Shown one piece after another: positions 33,974 through 43,400 of a stretch of DNA of 64,000 nt; the stretch's first letter is position 1; the number at the start of each line of letters is the position of its first letter. Below the pieces are notes generated by a model. That model saw only the letters and a list, made by a program, of their open reading frames with translations, ran no database searches and had not been told where the DNA came from. The stretch comes from Marinilabilia sp964403175. Lineage in GTDB: Bacteria; Bacteroidota; Bacteroidia; Bacteroidales; Marinilabiliaceae. The translations under genes were made by a program, and so were the position numbers. The DNA lies in the NCBI GenBank assembly GCA_964403175.1, contig CAYOFH010000004.1:3569-67568 (forward strand), in the 5' to 3' direction.

Positions 33974-35170
33974 CTAAAAATTATATCGTAAAGATAACAA
34001 AAGCCGATGATTAGTATAAGTCCCGGTATCCCGGGGAACTCCGAAATTATTATAATCATCACCCCATTCAGCAGTGGTAACAAGCCACTCAGCACCCACC
34101 CAGGCATTTCCCATAATGTACTTCAGCCTGGGAGAAACCGCAAAAACGGAGGCTACTTTTCCTTTGCTCCGCGACAACTCCTTAATAACATTTACCTCTT
34201 CCGCTGCACCCATATTCGCTGTATATCCGGCAAAAATACCGGGTTGAAATCCGTTAGTATTATTCCCATGGATATCAGTCCAGATGGATGCGGTCTCAAT
34301 AGGTATGTAATTTCCATCAACGACCGATTGCCCCACTCCACCCAGCATAACCATTTCGGAAAGATTACCACCGTAAAGTCCCTCCATTCTAAATGTAACT
34401 TCGGGGAATGTATAACGAAAAGAACTATTGAAATGGAAGGAAGTAATCTTCTCTAAAGAAGAGTCTTCGGTTATCTCATCAGGAACAGCCAATGTTTTGA
34501 CTCCTGCAGTGAAAGCCGCCCACGCCCCTCTTCCTGTCCATTTTACCTGAACATCAAGTTCCGGAACTAAAGCCCGTTCTGAGCTGGAGGAACCAAACCC
34601 AGAACTCCTGAAATTATTTTGTTCAACAACAAAGAAAAGAATTTCCGCCTGTTGGGAGACTTTCCACGCAACATTTACCTGAGGACTTCGGAGCAGCGGA
34701 TGAAAAGGAGTTCCTGCATTCACATTAACTGTTCCCGGAAAATTTTCAATCAGAAAAAACGGATGCCAGGTCTGACCGGCAGTCAACGACCACTTTTCTT
34801 TGGCCAGTTTCACAAAAGCATGTCGCATCCTGAAATTGTTATCCCCGCTTCCATTTCCCAAAAAATCGCCTTCGACAATGGCTGAAGTATTAAATCCTCT
34901 TATCCCGGGTCCTGAAATATGCAAACCAAAGCGACTATGCGACGCGTCCAGATCAAAACGACTCTCGTCATTAAGATCGTTTCCTGTTTCTGAAAGTTTT
35001 TCCGGAAGAGGATACAAATAAATATGACGACTTCGTACATCAACACTAGACCTCGAATTGACTGAGGCATCGATACCAACGTATCCTTTAAGTGCTACAT
35101 TAAAGTCTTGAGAATTAGCTGCCGTTGACACACCTGCCAACAATACAAAAAACAGAAAAAACTTTTTCAT
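33974..35170 (-). CDS. Porin-like outer-membrane protein (DcaP-type barrel)
   Basis: A 398-residue secreted protein with a signal peptide (MKKFFLFFVLLAGVSTAANS, cleavage near 20). The rest alternates polar and hydrophobic residues as in a beta-barrel and ends in YNF, a terminal aromatic residue as expected of Bam substrates. SHSRFGLHISGP (about 78-89), FRMRHAFVKL (about 113-122) and GQTWHPFF (about 134-141) recall the DcaP-like trimeric porin family. The substrate cannot be assigned. Upstream is 187 bases of non-coding DNA before the tRNA gene. Confidence 0.65.
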   Translation of the reverse strand: MKKFFLFFVLLAGVSTAANSQDFNVALKGYVGIDASVNSRSSVDVRSRHIYLYPLPEKLSETGNDLNDESRFDLDASHSRFGLHISGPGIRGFNTSAIVEGDFLGNGSGDNNFRMRHAFVKLAKEKWSLTAGQTWHPFFLIENFPGTVNVNAGTPFHPLLRSPQVNVAWKVSQQAEILFFVVEQNNFRSSGFGSSSSERALVPELDVQVKWTGRGAWAAFTAGVKTLAVPDEITEDSSLEKITSFHFNSSFRYTFPEVTFRMEGLYGGNLSEMVMLGGVGQSVVDGNYIPIETASIWTDIHGNNTNGFQPGIFAGYTANMGAAEEVNVIKELSRSKGKVASVFAVSPRLKYIMGNAWVGAEWLVTTAEWGDDYNNFGVPRDTGTYTNHRLLLSLRYNF

Positions 35171-35322
35171 CCGTATGTATTTTATTTTTCAGGATGGGAT
35201 AGAAATCGCAATTCTTTTATAAATGCACTTTTGCGCTGATTTGAGAAATCAAAGTTCCATGCTCGAACATTGGTGCCAGGTTAATAAATAAAACTTTTTT
35301 TAGGCAGAAATGATCTTAAAAT

Positions 35323-35354
35323 AAAAAAAGTCACCCTGAAACAGGATGACTTTT
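35323..35354 (-). terminator. Rho-independent terminator of tRNA-Asn
   Basis: AAAAGTCA (35326-35333) pairs with TGACTTTT (35347-35354), with an inner CCTG/CAGG pair and an AAA loop. On the minus strand the stem is followed by a long T-run, just after the tRNA 3' end. Confidence 0.75.
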
Positions 35355-35357
35355 GGG

Positions 35358-35431
35358 CTCCTCAGGTAGGACTTGAACCTACGACCCACGGATTAACAGT
35401 CCGTTGCTCTAACCAACTGAGCTACTGAGGA
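35358..35431 (-). tRNA. tRNA-Asn (anticodon GTT)
   Basis: Seventy-four bases folding as a full cloverleaf on the minus strand. The acceptor arms TCCTCAG and CTGAGGA pair perfectly, with G as discriminator. The D-arm is GCTCAGTTGGTTAGAGC, the anticodon stem ACGGA/TCCGT frames CTGTTAA with anticodon GTT (35395-35397), and the T-arm contains GGTTCAAGTCC. CCA is not encoded, as is usual for the phylum. It has its own promoter and terminator and is not in a tRNA cluster. Confidence 0.95.
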
Positions 35432-35549
35432 ATATAGCTTATCATTAATTCATTTTCAGTTTTTTAATGAGTTGCAAAACAACCTTAAAATATTCATAAA
35501 AAAATTGCTGCATTAACTGAAGCCGTTGCTTTCAGTCTCATTGCGGTTG

Positions 35550-35580
35550 CAAAAATATGTGCTTTATCTGAACTGTGCAA
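35550..35580 (-). promoter_or_regulatory. Promoter of tRNA-Asn
   Basis: On the minus strand: TTG (35578-35580), 20 bases, then TATTTTTG (35550-35557). This is the full Bacteroidota -33/-7 pattern with correct spacing, about 115 bases upstream of the mature tRNA 5' end. Confidence 0.6.
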
Positions 35581-35665
35581 TACTTGAGGTGCTTTTTTTT
35601 AAAAAATTCCTGCTTTCTGAAAAAATGCCCATCTTTGCAGGCCTATAATCAAAAGAGAAAACATT

Positions 35666-36646
35666 ATGAGTAAGGTTATTGGAATGGGCAATGCGTTGGT
35701 AGATATTTTAACCCGCTTAGAAGATGACACAATTCTTGCGGATTTGAACTATCCTAAAGGCTCTATGCAGTTGGTTGATATGAAGGAAGCAGGCAATGTA
35801 TTACTGGCCACTCTGGATTTTCCCCGCAATCAGGCATCGGGCGGATCTGCGGCAAACACCATCCATGGCCTGGCAAATCTGGGAGTGGAAACAGGCTTTT
35901 TTGGGAAAGTAGGAAAAGATGAATGGGGAGAGTTTTTCCGTTCCGATCTTGAGAAAAAAAGCATCAAACCCTATCTCCTGGAAAGCAATAGCCAATCGGG
36001 CAGGGCATTTGCCCTCATCAGCCCCGATTCCGAACGAACCTTTGCAACCTTTTTAGGGGCAGCGGTTGAGTTGACCCGCCTTGAAGTGCCTGATGATCTA
36101 TTTGACGATTACAGCATACTACATATTGAAGGATATCTTGTTCAGAACCGTGAACTCATTCGTCATGCTCTGCAACTTGCCAAATCCAAAGGACTAAAAG
36201 TTTCACTCGATCTTGCCAGCTTTAATGTTGTGGAAGAAAACCTTGAGTTCCTGCATGAAATGGTTGAGAAATATGTGGACATCCTTTTTGCTAATGAAGA
36301 AGAAGCAAAGGCGTTTACCGGCTTGGAGGAAGAAGATGCACTTCTGCAAATTTCCCGTACTTGTGACCTTACAATTCTTAAGCTGGGAAAAAGAGGATCT
36401 GTTGTAAGACATCAGAACAAGATAATAAAAATATCTTCCATCGAAGCTGAAAGCCTAGACACAACCGGAGCGGGAGATCTTTACGCCTCAGGATTTCTTT
36501 ATGGCATGATTCACGGGCTACCCATAGAAAAATGCGGAAAGATAGGCTCGCTGCTGGCCGGTAAAGTAATTGAGGTGATTGGCCCCAAAATGGATGATGA
36601 TGCCTGGCCCGAAATAAAAAAGCAGGTATCAGCATTAATGAATTAA
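35666..36646 (+). CDS. PfkB-family carbohydrate/adenosine kinase
   Basis: A 326-residue ribokinase-fold kinase. It has the N-terminal GMGNALVDIL (residues 6-15), the two-glycine motif ASGGSAANTIHGLANLG (about 57-73), and the C-terminal DTTGAGDLYASGFLYG (about 266-281) with the catalytic Asp. The arrangement is closest to the adenosine-kinase-like branch common in Bacteroidota, so nucleoside salvage is plausible, but sugar kinases cannot be excluded. A near -7 box CATCTTTG (35630-35637) lies upstream. trpS follows after 85 bases with its own candidate promoter. Confidence 0.85.
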   Translation: MSKVIGMGNALVDILTRLEDDTILADLNYPKGSMQLVDMKEAGNVLLATLDFPRNQASGGSAANTIHGLANLGVETGFFGKVGKDEWGEFFRSDLEKKSIKPYLLESNSQSGRAFALISPDSERTFATFLGAAVELTRLEVPDDLFDDYSILHIEGYLVQNRELIRHALQLAKSKGLKVSLDLASFNVVEENLEFLHEMVEKYVDILFANEEEAKAFTGLEEEDALLQISRTCDLTILKLGKRGSVVRHQNKIIKISSIEAESLDTTGAGDLYASGFLYGMIHGLPIEKCGKIGSLLAGKVIEVIGPKMDDDAWPEIKKQVSALMN

Positions 36647-36686
36647 TCCGTATCATCTGCAAGAATGCAATTCACCTTTATTTTGT

Positions 36687-36694
36687 TATTTTTG
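36687..36694 (+). promoter_or_regulatory. -7 element upstream of trpS
   Basis: TATTTTTG matches TAnnTTTG, 37 bases before the trpS ATG. The -33 box is weak (ATG instead of TTG at 19-base spacing). Confidence 0.4.
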
Positions 36695-36731
36695 CAGGCG
36701 TTTTTCAGATATTCAAACATAAGATTAAAGT

Positions 36732-37721
36732 ATGGAAACTGTTGTAAGCGGTATTCGCCCTACGGGAAACCTTCACCTTGGAAACTATTTTGGTGCTGTC
36801 GGGAACTTCCTGAAAATGCAGGACAATTATAATTGCTATTTTTTTATTGCTGACTACCACTCTCTTACCACCCATCCCCACCCGGGTGATTTACATGGTA
36901 ACGTACGGCAAATTCTGGCAGAATACCTGGCCGCAGGACTGGACCCGGAAAAGGCCACTATATACATTCAAAGTGATCTGCCCGAAGTTGCAGAACTGAC
37001 CTTGCTGATGAATATGAATGCCTATCTGGGAGAACTGGAACGAACCACCTCATTTAAGGACAAAGCACGGCAGCAACCAGAAAATGTGAATGCCGGACTT
37101 CTTACCTATCCGGTTTTAATGGCCTCCGATATCATCATCCATCAGGCCTCAAAAGTTCCCGTTGGAAAAGATCAGGAACAAAATCTGGAAATGACCCGAA
37201 AATTTGCCAATCGCTTTAACAGGATCTACGAAACCGAATATTTCACCATCCCAAAGCCGTTTAATTTCGGGGAATCACTTATCAAAATCCCGGGACTTGA
37301 CGGATCCGGTAAAATGGGAAAATCGGAAGGGAATGGAATTTACCTCGCCGAAGAACCTTCTTCCATCAGAAAAAAAGTTATGAAAGCTGTAACAGATAGT
37401 GGTCCCACCGAACCTGACTCTCCGGTAAGCGAACCGGTCCAAAATCTTTTTACCATCATGGAGGTTGTCTCTAAAAAAGAAGTATTGGATCAATTTAAAG
37501 AAGATTATGCCAAATGTATCATCCGGTACGGGGATCTGAAAAAGAAACTGGCCGAAGACATCATAACCTTCACCACTCCTATCAGGGAAAAGATTAATGC
37601 CATTTCCGCCGATGATACTTACCTCAGAAAAGTTGCAGAAGTGGGGCGTGAAAAAGCCCATGCAAGTGCATCAAAAACAATCAGGGAGGTCAGAGAAATA
37701 ATTGGTTTCAAATCATTCTGA
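36732..37721 (+). CDS. trpS: Tryptophan--tRNA ligase
   Basis: A 329-residue class I synthetase charging tRNA-Trp. The N-terminus METVVSGIRPTGNLHLGNYF contains the HIGH-like motif (TGNLHLGNY), then YHSLTT (about 43-48), and the KMSKS-like loop KMGKSEGN (about 195-202). The length and the C-terminal helical tail are normal for the bacterial enzyme. No leader peptide or T-box is visible upstream. Confidence 0.95.
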   Translation: METVVSGIRPTGNLHLGNYFGAVGNFLKMQDNYNCYFFIADYHSLTTHPHPGDLHGNVRQILAEYLAAGLDPEKATIYIQSDLPEVAELTLLMNMNAYLGELERTTSFKDKARQQPENVNAGLLTYPVLMASDIIIHQASKVPVGKDQEQNLEMTRKFANRFNRIYETEYFTIPKPFNFGESLIKIPGLDGSGKMGKSEGNGIYLAEEPSSIRKKVMKAVTDSGPTEPDSPVSEPVQNLFTIMEVVSKKEVLDQFKEDYAKCIIRYGDLKKKLAEDIITFTTPIREKINAISADDTYLRKVAEVGREKAHASASKTIREVREIIGFKSF

Positions 37722-37911
37722 TAACGATAAAAAGATTTTAGCGGGTTAGCCATTTATCAGTGGTCAGTAAAGACTTTTTTTATTTCGACATCCCGAAAGG
37801 ACTAAAAGAATCGTGCAAAAAGCACCTCAGTCACAAGGTAACTGGCAGCACCAATATGGTGTGTCGGGTTATTTGACAAAAATAGACTAACACCAAACAA
37901 TAATCAAGGCG

Positions 37912-38661
37912 TTACGGGACAATTTCATAATACCTTTGTTTTACTATTTCATATTTGCGAGGTTCCATTGGCAATTCTGTTCCATCATCCAGATAAATAG
38001 TACAATTTTTTTCATCAAGACTCTCAACTTTTCTAAGATTAACCACATAGCGGGGATGACACCGCACAAACCCGTAATGCCCGAAAAGTTGCTCATAGCG
38101 CCTTAAGGGTCGGGGCACATATACATCCGAACCTGCTTCGAGGTGTATAACGCATCCCCCCGGAACCGCTTCGCCAAAGGCAATAGACAACAATGGTACA
38201 GCTTTGTCTTCTTCAACCGCAGGAAAAACAACCATACGCGAAATTGCCGGCAAATCGGCATTGGTCAGAAGAATTTCAATTTTTCGCTGGTATTCGGTTT
38301 CATCAATGGCATCTCCGGCCTTTTCAATGGCAAGTACAAGATCGGAAACCTCAAACGGCTTGGAAACAAAACCCACTGCCGCAAATTGAATAGCCTCCCG
38401 TTGATAATCTTCATGTCCGGACAAAAACACAACTTTAAAATCATACATCTCCACTTTTCTTAACAAATCAAATGCAGTACCATCGGAGAGTTCAATGTCC
38501 AGAATTAATAAATCAGGGGTGTCTTTTTTTATGATCCTAAGAGCATCCTCAACAGTTAATACAGAATTTAAAATCTGAAATTCGGGAAAATGGTGATGCA
38601 ATACATCAGTTACGATCTTTTGCATCATAAGGTCATCCTCAACAATTAAAACTTTTTTCAT
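37912..38661 (-). CDS. LytTR-family response regulator
   Basis: A 249-residue regulator. The receiver domain (1-125) has VEDDLMMQ at the start, the phosphorylated Asp in LLILDIELSDG (about 54) and VSKPFE with the conserved Lys. The C-terminal LytTR DNA-binding domain (about 150-245) contains FVRCHPRYVVNLRKVESL, a diagnostic stretch. It lies 85 bases downstream of the TPR histidine kinase gene on the same strand, and the two form a LytS/LytR-type pair. Targets are unknown. Confidence 0.9.
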   Translation of the reverse strand: MKKVLIVEDDLMMQKIVTDVLHHHFPEFQILNSVLTVEDALRIIKKDTPDLLILDIELSDGTAFDLLRKVEMYDFKVVFLSGHEDYQREAIQFAAVGFVSKPFEVSDLVLAIEKAGDAIDETEYQRKIEILLTNADLPAISRMVVFPAVEEDKAVPLLSIAFGEAVPGGCVIHLEAGSDVYVPRPLRRYEQLFGHYGFVRCHPRYVVNLRKVESLDEKNCTIYLDDGTELPMEPRKYEIVKQRYYEIVP

Positions 38662-38746
38662 GAATCAATACACTGTTATATTTTCTCAATAAAAAATCCA
38701 AAGGCTGAATTAGATAATTAGACTTAAAGATGACAGCCGGTTTTTT

Positions 38747-40765
38747 TCATAATTCGGGCCGGATAGTTACACTCTCTGCTTTTGCATAACTCTTTTTTGA
38801 CCGGGTTTCGGTTTTACCTTTTTCATTTATCTCCACCAGCGGAATAACAATTCGTACAACAGTTCCCCTGTCAAACGGATTAATTTGCTTCTTATCCATA
38901 ATTGATAAATTGGTTCTCCCGCCGGAATCGCGACGCAGCATATCAAGTCGCTCTCTGGTTATTTTTATGGCCATGGATTCATGTCCCCTTTCTTTCTCAC
39001 TTACTTCCTTGGATGCATCAATACCAATCCCGTTATCCTCCACTTCCACCAAGACACGATTCATGTCCTTTTTAAAATGAACCTGTATCCGTCCGTCGTT
39101 GCCAATCGGCTTAATGCCATGTTCAATGGCGTTTTCTATAAAAGGCTGAGTAAGCATGGGAGGTACCATAATTTTTTCGGTTTGAAGTGAGTCATCAATA
39201 TGCATCTGATACTCAAAAGACTCCGAGAATCTAAGGCGCTGTAATTCAAGATAATACCCCAAGATCTGAGTCTCTTCCTTTAGAGAAATATAATCATGAG
39301 TGGAACTTCTTAGTACCTGCCTCATCAACCTGGCAAAATCAGTAAGGAAGCGAGACGACTTCTCGATATCGTGCTCGAGAATATAAACCTGTATGGCGCT
39401 CAGAGCATTAAAAATAAAATGAGGATTCATTTGCGAACGTAATAAACGCTGCTGATGACGAACGTTTTTATACCGGCTTCTTAGTTGCATCTGACGCACA
39501 ATCATAACGATGGCAAATGAAACTGTTACCACCAATATCAAAGCAGTAATAAGGTAGAAACCCTGCCGGTCGAGCATTGCTTTCTGCCTAATGGTTTCCT
39601 GGTTCAGCTGAGCAATCTTTTCCCTCTGTCTTTCCGATTCAAAAATTGCTTCCTGAGTGGCCAGGTGGTGTATGTTTTTGGCATTTATTGTACTGTCGCG
39701 AAGTGCTGCAGCAGTTTTGAAATAACTCAGCGCTTCATCATAGTTGCCTCTTTTTTCGTACAATTCCGAAAGTAATCTGGAGCCCTCTTCTATCTGATAT
39801 AAAATGCCAATACTTTGGGCAACATCGACCCCTTTTTTCAAATGCTTCTCAGCTTTTCCCAATTCATCCATATCCATATAAGTTTCTCCTATTTTAGAGT
39901 GACTTATGGCCACCTGCATCAGATCTCCCAACTCTTCATTGATATGCAGAGCTTTTTCGAGATATTGGAGGGCTTTATGGGGTCGGTTCAATGCTATATA
40001 GGCTCCTCCGATACTATTAAAGCAGATAGACTGGCCCACCTTGGAGTTGATTTGATAATTGTAATCAAGGGAAATAAAAAAATGGGTGAGGGCAGAATCC
40101 ACTTTTCCAAGCTTAATCAACGACTCTCCTATATTATTGTGGTTAATGGCGAGTCCCAGTCTATTATTTTGAGCCTCCGACATTGCCAGCGAACGATTAA
40201 AATACTCAATGGAAGAAACGTAACGTCCCAGATTGTAGTTAACGTTTCCGATACTGTTAATTGCGGAACTGATGGTAGCAGAATCTCCTACTTCCTCAGC
40301 AAGAGAGAGCGCTTTGACATGCATCTCCAGGGCCATCGGGTTATCGTCAATACGGCGGTAAACCACCCCTATCTGGTTGTAAACTCCTGCCAGGAGTTGC
40401 TTGTCATCTACCTTAGATGCCAGATCCAGAGCTTTCTGATGATAGGTCATTGCTGTTCCGTATTGAGCCCTGTTTCGGAATCGTTGTCCCAGAAGATTAT
40501 AAATTCTGGCCAGCTGGGTATTGTTTTCATTCTTTCGGGCTATTTCTTCTGCTTCTTTCAGATAACTATCGGTAATATCCACATGTATTCCTCCCTGTCC
40601 ATAATGGTCATTAGATTTTTCAATCAACTGCTCCACAACCAGAGAGTCTGTTCCCGGCAGACGATTCTCATGCTGCCAGATTACCGGAGTTTCTTCATCA
40701 GTTACACGGCTGCAGGAGATAACCAAAAGAAATACAAATAACAACAAGCCCTTAATACTGCACAT
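38747..40765 (-). CDS. TPR-containing sensor histidine kinase (LytS-type)
   Basis: A 672-residue kinase. The N-terminus has a lipoprotein-like signal ending LLVISCSR (Cys about 18), so it may be anchored by lipid as well as by the membrane segment near 400-422. Between them are seven or so tetratricopeptide repeats (about 75-360), likely the periplasmic sensor. The kinase is of the His_kinase type: HFIFNALSAIQVYI with the phospho-accepting His (about 446) and PPMLTQPFIENAIEHGI as the N-box, then DNGIGID. It is followed by its LytTR regulator. The 308-codon frame on the opposite strand is a shadow. Confidence 0.9.
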   Translation of the reverse strand: MCSIKGLLLFVFLLVISCSRVTDEETPVIWQHENRLPGTDSLVVEQLIEKSNDHYGQGGIHVDITDSYLKEAEEIARKNENNTQLARIYNLLGQRFRNRAQYGTAMTYHQKALDLASKVDDKQLLAGVYNQIGVVYRRIDDNPMALEMHVKALSLAEEVGDSATISSAINSIGNVNYNLGRYVSSIEYFNRSLAMSEAQNNRLGLAINHNNIGESLIKLGKVDSALTHFFISLDYNYQINSKVGQSICFNSIGGAYIALNRPHKALQYLEKALHINEELGDLMQVAISHSKIGETYMDMDELGKAEKHLKKGVDVAQSIGILYQIEEGSRLLSELYEKRGNYDEALSYFKTAAALRDSTINAKNIHHLATQEAIFESERQREKIAQLNQETIRQKAMLDRQGFYLITALILVVTVSFAIVMIVRQMQLRSRYKNVRHQQRLLRSQMNPHFIFNALSAIQVYILEHDIEKSSRFLTDFARLMRQVLRSSTHDYISLKEETQILGYYLELQRLRFSESFEYQMHIDDSLQTEKIMVPPMLTQPFIENAIEHGIKPIGNDGRIQVHFKKDMNRVLVEVEDNGIGIDASKEVSEKERGHESMAIKITRERLDMLRRDSGGRTNLSIMDKKQINPFDRGTVVRIVIPLVEINEKGKTETRSKKSYAKAESVTIRPEL

Positions 40766-40807
40766 ATCTTATTGATTTTATCCAAACCTGATTATTCTAA
40801 TCTTTCT

Positions 40808-40959
40808 ATTATGATGTTCAATTACCTGCCAAATTCAGATGTCCTCAGGAAAATTGACTAAAAAAAATTGATTTTTCGCCTCATCAATTTTCTTAGCGAT
40901 TGCCAACATTTTCTGTATTTGAACATCCTATAAAGAAAACTCATGAATAAACCAGACTA
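40808..40959. repeat. Nested-palindrome intergenic element, copy B
   Basis: Outer arms GATGTTCAA (40813-40821) and TTGAACATC (40919-40927) pair perfectly; inner arms AAAATTGAT (40864-40872) and ATCAATTTT (40883-40891) form a hairpin with a ten-base loop. Thirteen bases on is the tail TCATGAATAAACCAGACTA (40941-40959). It lies between the divergent TPR kinase and dusB. The 422-base gap holds nothing else except the dusB -7 box. Confidence 0.7.
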
Positions 40960-41160
40960 TTGGCCGGTTTCCGGAAGTTATAAGTTTTAATCTCCCTTCA
41001 CAAAATCTGATGCCTGACCACAATTAGCATAACGATTTAAACAGGTTTTACACTGTAATTGCCCCTGCGCAAATTAGGGCCTTTTGGAACAGAATGTCCA
41101 CCAAAATACAGTTTTTTTTAACCGTTTCACGAAACTCTTTTCTCATTTTTGATGAAGGGT

Positions 41161-41168
41161 TATCTTTG
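41161..41168 (+). promoter_or_regulatory. -7 element of dusB
   Basis: TATCTTTG, a full match to TAnnTTTG, 20 bases before the GTG chosen as dusB start. It lies inside the longer reading frame beginning at 41149 and so argues against that start. Confidence 0.55.
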
Positions 41169-41187
41169 CAGTATAAAAAGGAAATCA

Positions 41188-42186
41188 GTGAAGATAGGAA
41201 ATTTAAACCTCAGGTCGGAACCATTGCTTCTGGCCCCCATGGAAGATGTAACAGACCGGATGTTCAGAGAGCTTTGCAAACGCTATGGGGCGGATCTTAT
41301 GTACACAGAATTTGTTTCTTCAGATGCGCTTGTACGTGAAGTGGATAAAACCATGAAGAAGATGGAGCTAAATGAACAGGAACGGCCAGTGGGGATTCAG
41401 CTTTACGGAAAAGAAATTGATGCCATGGCAGATGCGGCCCAAATAGCTGAAGAGGCGCGTCCCGACATTATTGACATCAACTTTGGTTGTCCTGTTAAGA
41501 AAATTGCATCTAAAGGAGCAGGCGCAGGCATGCTGCGCGACATCCCCAAAATGATTGCCATGACTATGGCAGTCGTTAAAGCTGTGAAAACTCCCGTAAC
41601 TGTAAAAACCAGGCTTGGGTGGGATGAATCGTCTAAGAATATTGTTGAAATAGCAGAAAGACTTCAGGATGCAGGAATTCAGGCACTAACCATTCACGGA
41701 CGTACCAGAGCCCAGATGTACACAGGCGAAGCAGACTGGACGCTCATTGGCGAAGTAAAAAACAATCCCCGCATGTCCATTCCCATTATTGGAAACGGCG
41801 ATATCACATCACCTCTTAAAGCCAGGAAATATCTGGATAACTACGGGGTAGATGCTCTTATGGTTGGACGACCGTCCATCGGACGTCCATGGATATTCAA
41901 AGAAATCAGACATTATCTGGACACAGGAGAATTGTTGCCCGCTCCCTCAATTACCGAACATGTGGAAATGGTCAGGGAGCATGTAAATAAGTCGGTGGAG
42001 TGGTTGGGAGAAAGAAGAGGAATCTTACATTCAAGACGTCATCTGGCCGTAACATTCAAAGGACTTGAACATTTTCGTCCTCTTAAAATAAAGATGTTGC
42101 GTACCGAAAGCATTGAAGAACTGAATGCCATTCTGGACGAAATAGCGATTAAATGGGCCGGTCACTCCTCTCCCTGCTCTGAATAA
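41188..42186 (+). CDS. dusB: tRNA dihydrouridine synthase
   Basis: A 332-residue flavoenzyme reducing uridines in tRNA. It begins MKIGNLNL and has LLLAPMEDVTDRMFREL (the FMN-binding start of the TIM barrel), INFGCPVKKIASKGAGAGML with the catalytic Cys near residue 101, and IHGRTRAQMYTGEADW. The GTG at 41188 is chosen because the family begins at this point and a -7 promoter box lies upstream of it. The last 25 bases overlap the convergent FtsX-like gene. Confidence 0.9.
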   Translation: MKIGNLNLRSEPLLLAPMEDVTDRMFRELCKRYGADLMYTEFVSSDALVREVDKTMKKMELNEQERPVGIQLYGKEIDAMADAAQIAEEARPDIIDINFGCPVKKIASKGAGAGMLRDIPKMIAMTMAVVKAVKTPVTVKTRLGWDESSKNIVEIAERLQDAGIQALTIHGRTRAQMYTGEADWTLIGEVKNNPRMSIPIIGNGDITSPLKARKYLDNYGVDALMVGRPSIGRPWIFKEIRHYLDTGELLPAPSITEHVEMVREHVNKSVEWLGERRGILHSRRHLAVTFKGLEHFRPLKIKMLRTESIEELNAILDEIAIKWAGHSSPCSE

Positions 42187-43400
42187 TAACGCCGTACAAT
42201 GACTCGCACCGGATACCAGGCAGCCAAAAGTCCGATAGTCGAAACACTAATATAAACCAGCACCATATCTCCCAATTCTAGCGCTACGGGATAAGCATCC
42301 ACCACAAATGCACCCTCCCCGCCAAAACGAAGCAATCCAAACTCCTGCTGAAGCCAGATCAGAATGGCTCCCAGCAAAACGCCGCCAGTAACACCTACAA
42401 GAGAAATAAGCCATCCTTCCACCAGAAAAACCTTGTTTATTAGAGAACGACCGGCACCCATACTCCTGAGGGTTCCAATGCTCCCACGCTTCTCAAAAAT
42501 CAGAAGAGACAAGGTTCCTATTACATTAAACAATGCAATGACCAGAATGAACAATAAAATGAGATAAGCCATTAATTTTTCCACCTTCATCAGCTTATAA
42601 AACGTAGCATGCTGCTGATGCTGATCCTGAACAAAAAAACCTTGTCCGAGAATCTCTTCCAAACGCTCCCGGACATTCTCCATTGAAGCTCCCTGTTTTA
42701 GAGAAATCCCCAGGGACGATACCACATCGTCACTGTATTCAAATAAACTACGTGCCTGCTGAATGCTGACAATCAGATACCTCGAGTCATAATCCACCTG
42801 ATGTACAGCAAACAATCCTGACGGATGAATATATTCCTTTCGAAACGATAAATCCGGGCGCATCATATTTATTTGTCCGGTTCGTTTGGGAACATACATT
42901 ACCATTGGCTTTACAAAATTCAGTCTCAGTCCCAACTGATCAGCCAGTATAAAGCCAATAACACCCATGTTCTGAGAATTTTCCTGAAGTTTGTATTCTC
43001 CTTCTATTATAATTGAATCAATTCCCGAAACCCGATCAAAATTTTCATCTACCCCCATTACAACAGCGGGTACCTGACGTTTGCTGGAGCGCAAAAGTGC
43101 CTGCCCCTCGAGTATCTGTGAAACAAAAGAAATATCCTCTGTTTCCAAGATTTCCTGATATGGAATGGAATCGAGACTGAAGACTTTCCCTTTTTCTGCA
43201 GAAATCTTCAACTCAGGGTCAAAAGATCCATATAGAGAACCTATCAATCCATGCAAACCATTAAAAACCGACAAAACCACAATGAGAGCCATCGAGCCTA
43301 CTAAAACCCCAGCCACTGAGATCATGGAAATGACATTGATGACATTTTGGGATTTCGGTGCTAACAGGTATCGAAAAGCTATACGAAGGGCTAATTTCAT
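42162..43400 (-). CDS. FtsX-like ABC transporter permease (LolC/LolE type)
   Basis: A 412-residue permease with one N-terminal membrane segment (about 20-45), a large periplasmic domain, and three C-terminal segments (about 275-300, 325-350, 370-395). It begins LALRIAFRYLLAPKSQNVINVISMISVAG cut into the usual LolE-like pattern with an Arg-Tyr-Leu motif. Such permeases release lipoproteins from the inner membrane or perform related export. The partner ATPase is not adjacent. It overlaps the methyltransferase gene by four bases (ATGA), which implies translational coupling, and its 3' end overlaps dusB. Confidence 0.82.
   Translation of the reverse strand: MKLALRIAFRYLLAPKSQNVINVISMISVAGVLVGSMALIVVLSVFNGLHGLIGSLYGSFDPELKISAEKGKVFSLDSIPYQEILETEDISFVSQILEGQALLRSSKRQVPAVVMGVDENFDRVSGIDSIIIEGEYKLQENSQNMGVIGFILADQLGLRLNFVKPMVMYVPKRTGQINMMRPDLSFRKEYIHPSGLFAVHQVDYDSRYLIVSIQQARSLFEYSDDVVSSLGISLKQGASMENVRERLEEILGQGFFVQDQHQQHATFYKLMKVEKLMAYLILLFILVIALFNVIGTLSLLIFEKRGSIGTLRSMGAGRSLINKVFLVEGWLISLVGVTGGVLLGAILIWLQQEFGLLRFGGEGAFVVDAYPVALELGDMVLVYISVSTIGLLAAWYPVRVIVRRYYSEQGEE

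Noticed and set aside
39815..40741. 308-codon plus-strand frame
   Set aside because: It is opposite the TPR part of the histidine kinase; repeats there create long open antisense frames.
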